Positions 62,688 through 64,000 of a DNA stretch of 64,000 bases are shown piece after piece (positions within the stretch are counted from its first letter, which is position 1; every line of letters begins with the position of its first letter). The position numbers and the translations under genes were made by a program. The DNA comes from Pseudonocardia ammonioxydans (GTDB taxonomy: Bacteria; Actinomycetota; Actinomycetes; Mycobacteriales; Pseudonocardiaceae), in contig NZ_FOUY01000024.1 of NCBI RefSeq assembly GCF_900115005.1, positions 1-64,000 of the forward strand, in the 5' to 3' direction. A model generated the notes under the pieces. That model was not told where the DNA came from. It ran no database searches and worked only from the letters and a program-made list of their open reading frames with translations.

Positions 62688-62747
62688 GATCACGGATCCG
62701 GCGGGAAAGCGGTCATCCGTGGCCGTCTCGACGCCGGATCCGTGATC
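62688..62747. terminator. Long inverted repeat (16-bp perfect arms) between convergent genes
   Basis: GATCACGGATCCGGCG (62688-62703) and its exact complement at 62732-62747 with a 28-base loop. The right arm overlaps the stop codon of the convergent pucR. Probably a bidirectional terminator. Confidence 0.7.
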
Positions 62748-64000
62748 ACTCGTCGGTGAGCAGGGCCAGGTAGACGCCGGCCAGCACCGACGGGTCACGC
62801 AGGTCGCCGACGCGTGCCCGTACCCGGCCCAGACGGTGCCGGACGCTGTTGTCGTGGACGTGCAGCGCCCGCGCCGTCGCGGGCACGTCCTGCCGGTGCG
62901 CGAGCCAGGCCCGCAGCGTGGCCACCAGGGTGGCGTCCAGCGGCCCGAGGAAGTCCCCGGCGAGCTCGCGGGCCCGCTCCGCGCCGACCTCGGCGACCAT
63001 CCGGTCCAGCACGGGGAGGTCCTCGGCCCGGACCGGTCCGCCCCCGGTGAGGGCCGCACGGCGGGCGGCGAGGCGGGCGTTGCGGTAGGCCGGACCGAGC
63101 GGCGCACCGGGCGGGACGGCCGAGCTCCCCGCGACCGGGAGCATCTCCGGAACGGCCTCGACCAGCGCGACCACCGCGCCGTCGAGCTCGCCGAGCAGGT
63201 AGGGCGCGTGCAGCGTGTCGAGCACTCGCTCGGCCTCGGGCAGGCCGGCCTCGGGTGCCAGGACCGCGACCACCCGGGCCCGATCGGGAGCCGGGCCCGC
63301 GTCGGCGGCGGGGCGGGCGGGCCCCGCGTCCTCCCGGCCGGCGCTCGATGTCCGGGCATCGGGCACGCCCGCGGTGCCGACGCCGACCAGCCGCCGCAGC
63401 TCGGCGGCCCGGAGCCGGCGCCGGCGCGCGGCGTCCTCGTCCCCCGCCGCGGCCAGCCCACCCAGCAGGCGCGACACCAACGTCACCGCACGCACGATCA
63501 ACGGCACCGGCACCGAACCGCGCGACACCCCGGCGAGCACCCAGGACCGCAGCTCACCGCCGGGCCGGACGGCGGCGGCGAACAGCCCGTCGGCGTCCAC
63601 CACCTCCACCGGCGGGCCGGTGACGGGCAGCGCCCGGAACCGGGTCCAGCGCTCGGCCGCACCCCGCTGTCCGGACCCCGGGTCGGCGGCCAGCACCGAG
63701 CCGTCCGGCCGGTGCAACGCCACCCCGCAGCGCAGCACCCGGGCCAGCCCGTGCACCAGCGCCGTCGCCGGGTCCGGGCCGCCGAGCAGCGCGGTGAGGG
63801 CGTCGGTGATCGCGGCGGCCCGGCGGAACGCGTCCAGGTCGCGGTCGAGCAGGGTGGCGTCGACCGCGCGGACGATCTCCCGGAACGGGGTGGCCTCCGG
63901 CACCGTGAACAGCGGCAGGTCCCGGCGGCGGGCCTCGTCGACCAGGCCGGGCGGCACGTCGTCGTGCACGATCCCGACGCCGAACCCGAGCGCGGCCACC
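62746..64000 (-). CDS. PucR-family transcriptional regulator, 5' end outside the window
   Basis: At least 418 residues visible, open to the right edge. The visible start (LGFGVGIVHDDVPPGLVDEA, RRRDLPLFTVPEATPFREIV) is the second half of the N-terminal PucR domain, so about 80 residues lie beyond the window. Middle: VHGLARVLRCGVALHRPDGS. C-terminal HTH: LVATLRAWLAHRQDVPATAR, ALHVHDNSVRHRLGRVRARV. A second PucR protein flanking hyuAB. It converges on hyuB, so it may regulate genes to the right instead. Confidence 0.9.
   Translation of the reverse strand, partial: VAALGFGVGIVHDDVPPGLVDEARRRDLPLFTVPEATPFREIVRAVDATLLDRDLDAFRRAAAITDALTALLGGPDPATALVHGLARVLRCGVALHRPDGSVLAADPGSGQRGAAERWTRFRALPVTGPPVEVVDADGLFAAAVRPGGELRSWVLAGVSRGSVPVPLIVRAVTLVSRLLGGLAAAGDEDAARRRRLRAAELRRLVGVGTAGVPDARTSSAGREDAGPARPAADAGPAPDRARVVAVLAPEAGLPEAERVLDTLHAPYLLGELDGAVVALVEAVPEMLPVAGSSAVPPGAPLGPAYRNARLAARRAALTGGGPVRAEDLPVLDRMVAEVGAERARELAGDFLGPLDATLVATLRAWLAHRQDVPATARALHVHDNSVRHRLGRVRARVGDLRDPSVLAGVYLALLTDE

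Noticed and set aside
60414-63461. 1015-codon leftward frame opposite hyuA/hyuB
   Set aside because: Shadow frame of hyuB and part of the PucR gene; low-complexity translation with no domain.

Overview
The window is very GC-rich DNA packed with GTG, TTG and ATG starts. The genes (WhiB, PspC, ANTAR, RsdA/SigD, DUF5319, GuaB3, MgtE, PucR) are those of an actinomycete. Protein style and gene order suggest Pseudonocardiaceae, probably Pseudonocardia or a relative; this is inference, as no rRNA is present. From memory, two blocks follow the order seen in Mycobacterium and related genera: sucC / M23 peptidase / uvrD1-pcrA / chorismate mutase (1-6.8 kb), and guaB3 / guaB / DUF5319 / rsdA / sigD / regulator / whiB / groEL1 / groES (45-55.4 kb).

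Layout. 0-8.8 kb: sucC (partial), M23 peptidase, DUF1707 protein, PcrA helicase, chorismate mutase, a large membrane-anchored repeat protein. 8.8-14.6 kb: PspC-type sensor kinase and response regulator, divergent PspC protein, small membrane protein, guaA. 14.7-19.4 kb: TetR plus ABC exporter, FecB-like fragment, FBP-domain protein, GAF-ANTAR regulator. 19.4-24.3 kb: magnesium locus mgtE-tatA-mgtA read leftward, with a divergent ArsR regulator and a perfect 9-9-9 inverted repeat between mgtA and arsR. 24.3-28.1 kb: DedA, FtsW/RodA, aldehyde dehydrogenase, SH3-like protein.

28.6-45 kb is an accessory island. It holds small regulators, membrane proteins, a transposase relic and several genes broken by single-base shifts or deletions (DUF2267, GNAT, HemK2-like methyltransferase, DUF421, a multi-TM protein and its truncated paralogue). 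Intact within it are two TetR modules, two tandem Hsp20 genes with palindromic control sites, a MerR-like regulator, a second GAF-ANTAR protein, and a four-gene operon: SpoIIE-type phosphatase, cobalamin-binding protein, STAS protein, small membrane protein. The cobalamin protein carries the W-x9-EH signature of CarH-type light sensors but no DNA-binding domain. A predicted B12 photosensor wired into a partner-switching (RsbU/RsbV-like) stress pathway is the most interesting candidate system here.

45-55.5 kb is conserved core: purine synthesis (guaB3, guaB), SigD and its membrane anti-sigma factor RsdA, an orphan regulator with a receiver lacking the phospho-acceptor Asp, a WhiB3/WhiD-type Fe-S regulator, and groES-groEL1 behind a CIRCE operator. 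55.5-64 kb: a hypothetical protein, an aldo/keto reductase, and a hydantoinase/acetone-carboxylase-type two-subunit enzyme (hyuA-hyuB) bracketed by two PucR-type regulators, the last running off the window end. No tRNA, rRNA, CRISPR array or intact insertion sequence was found.
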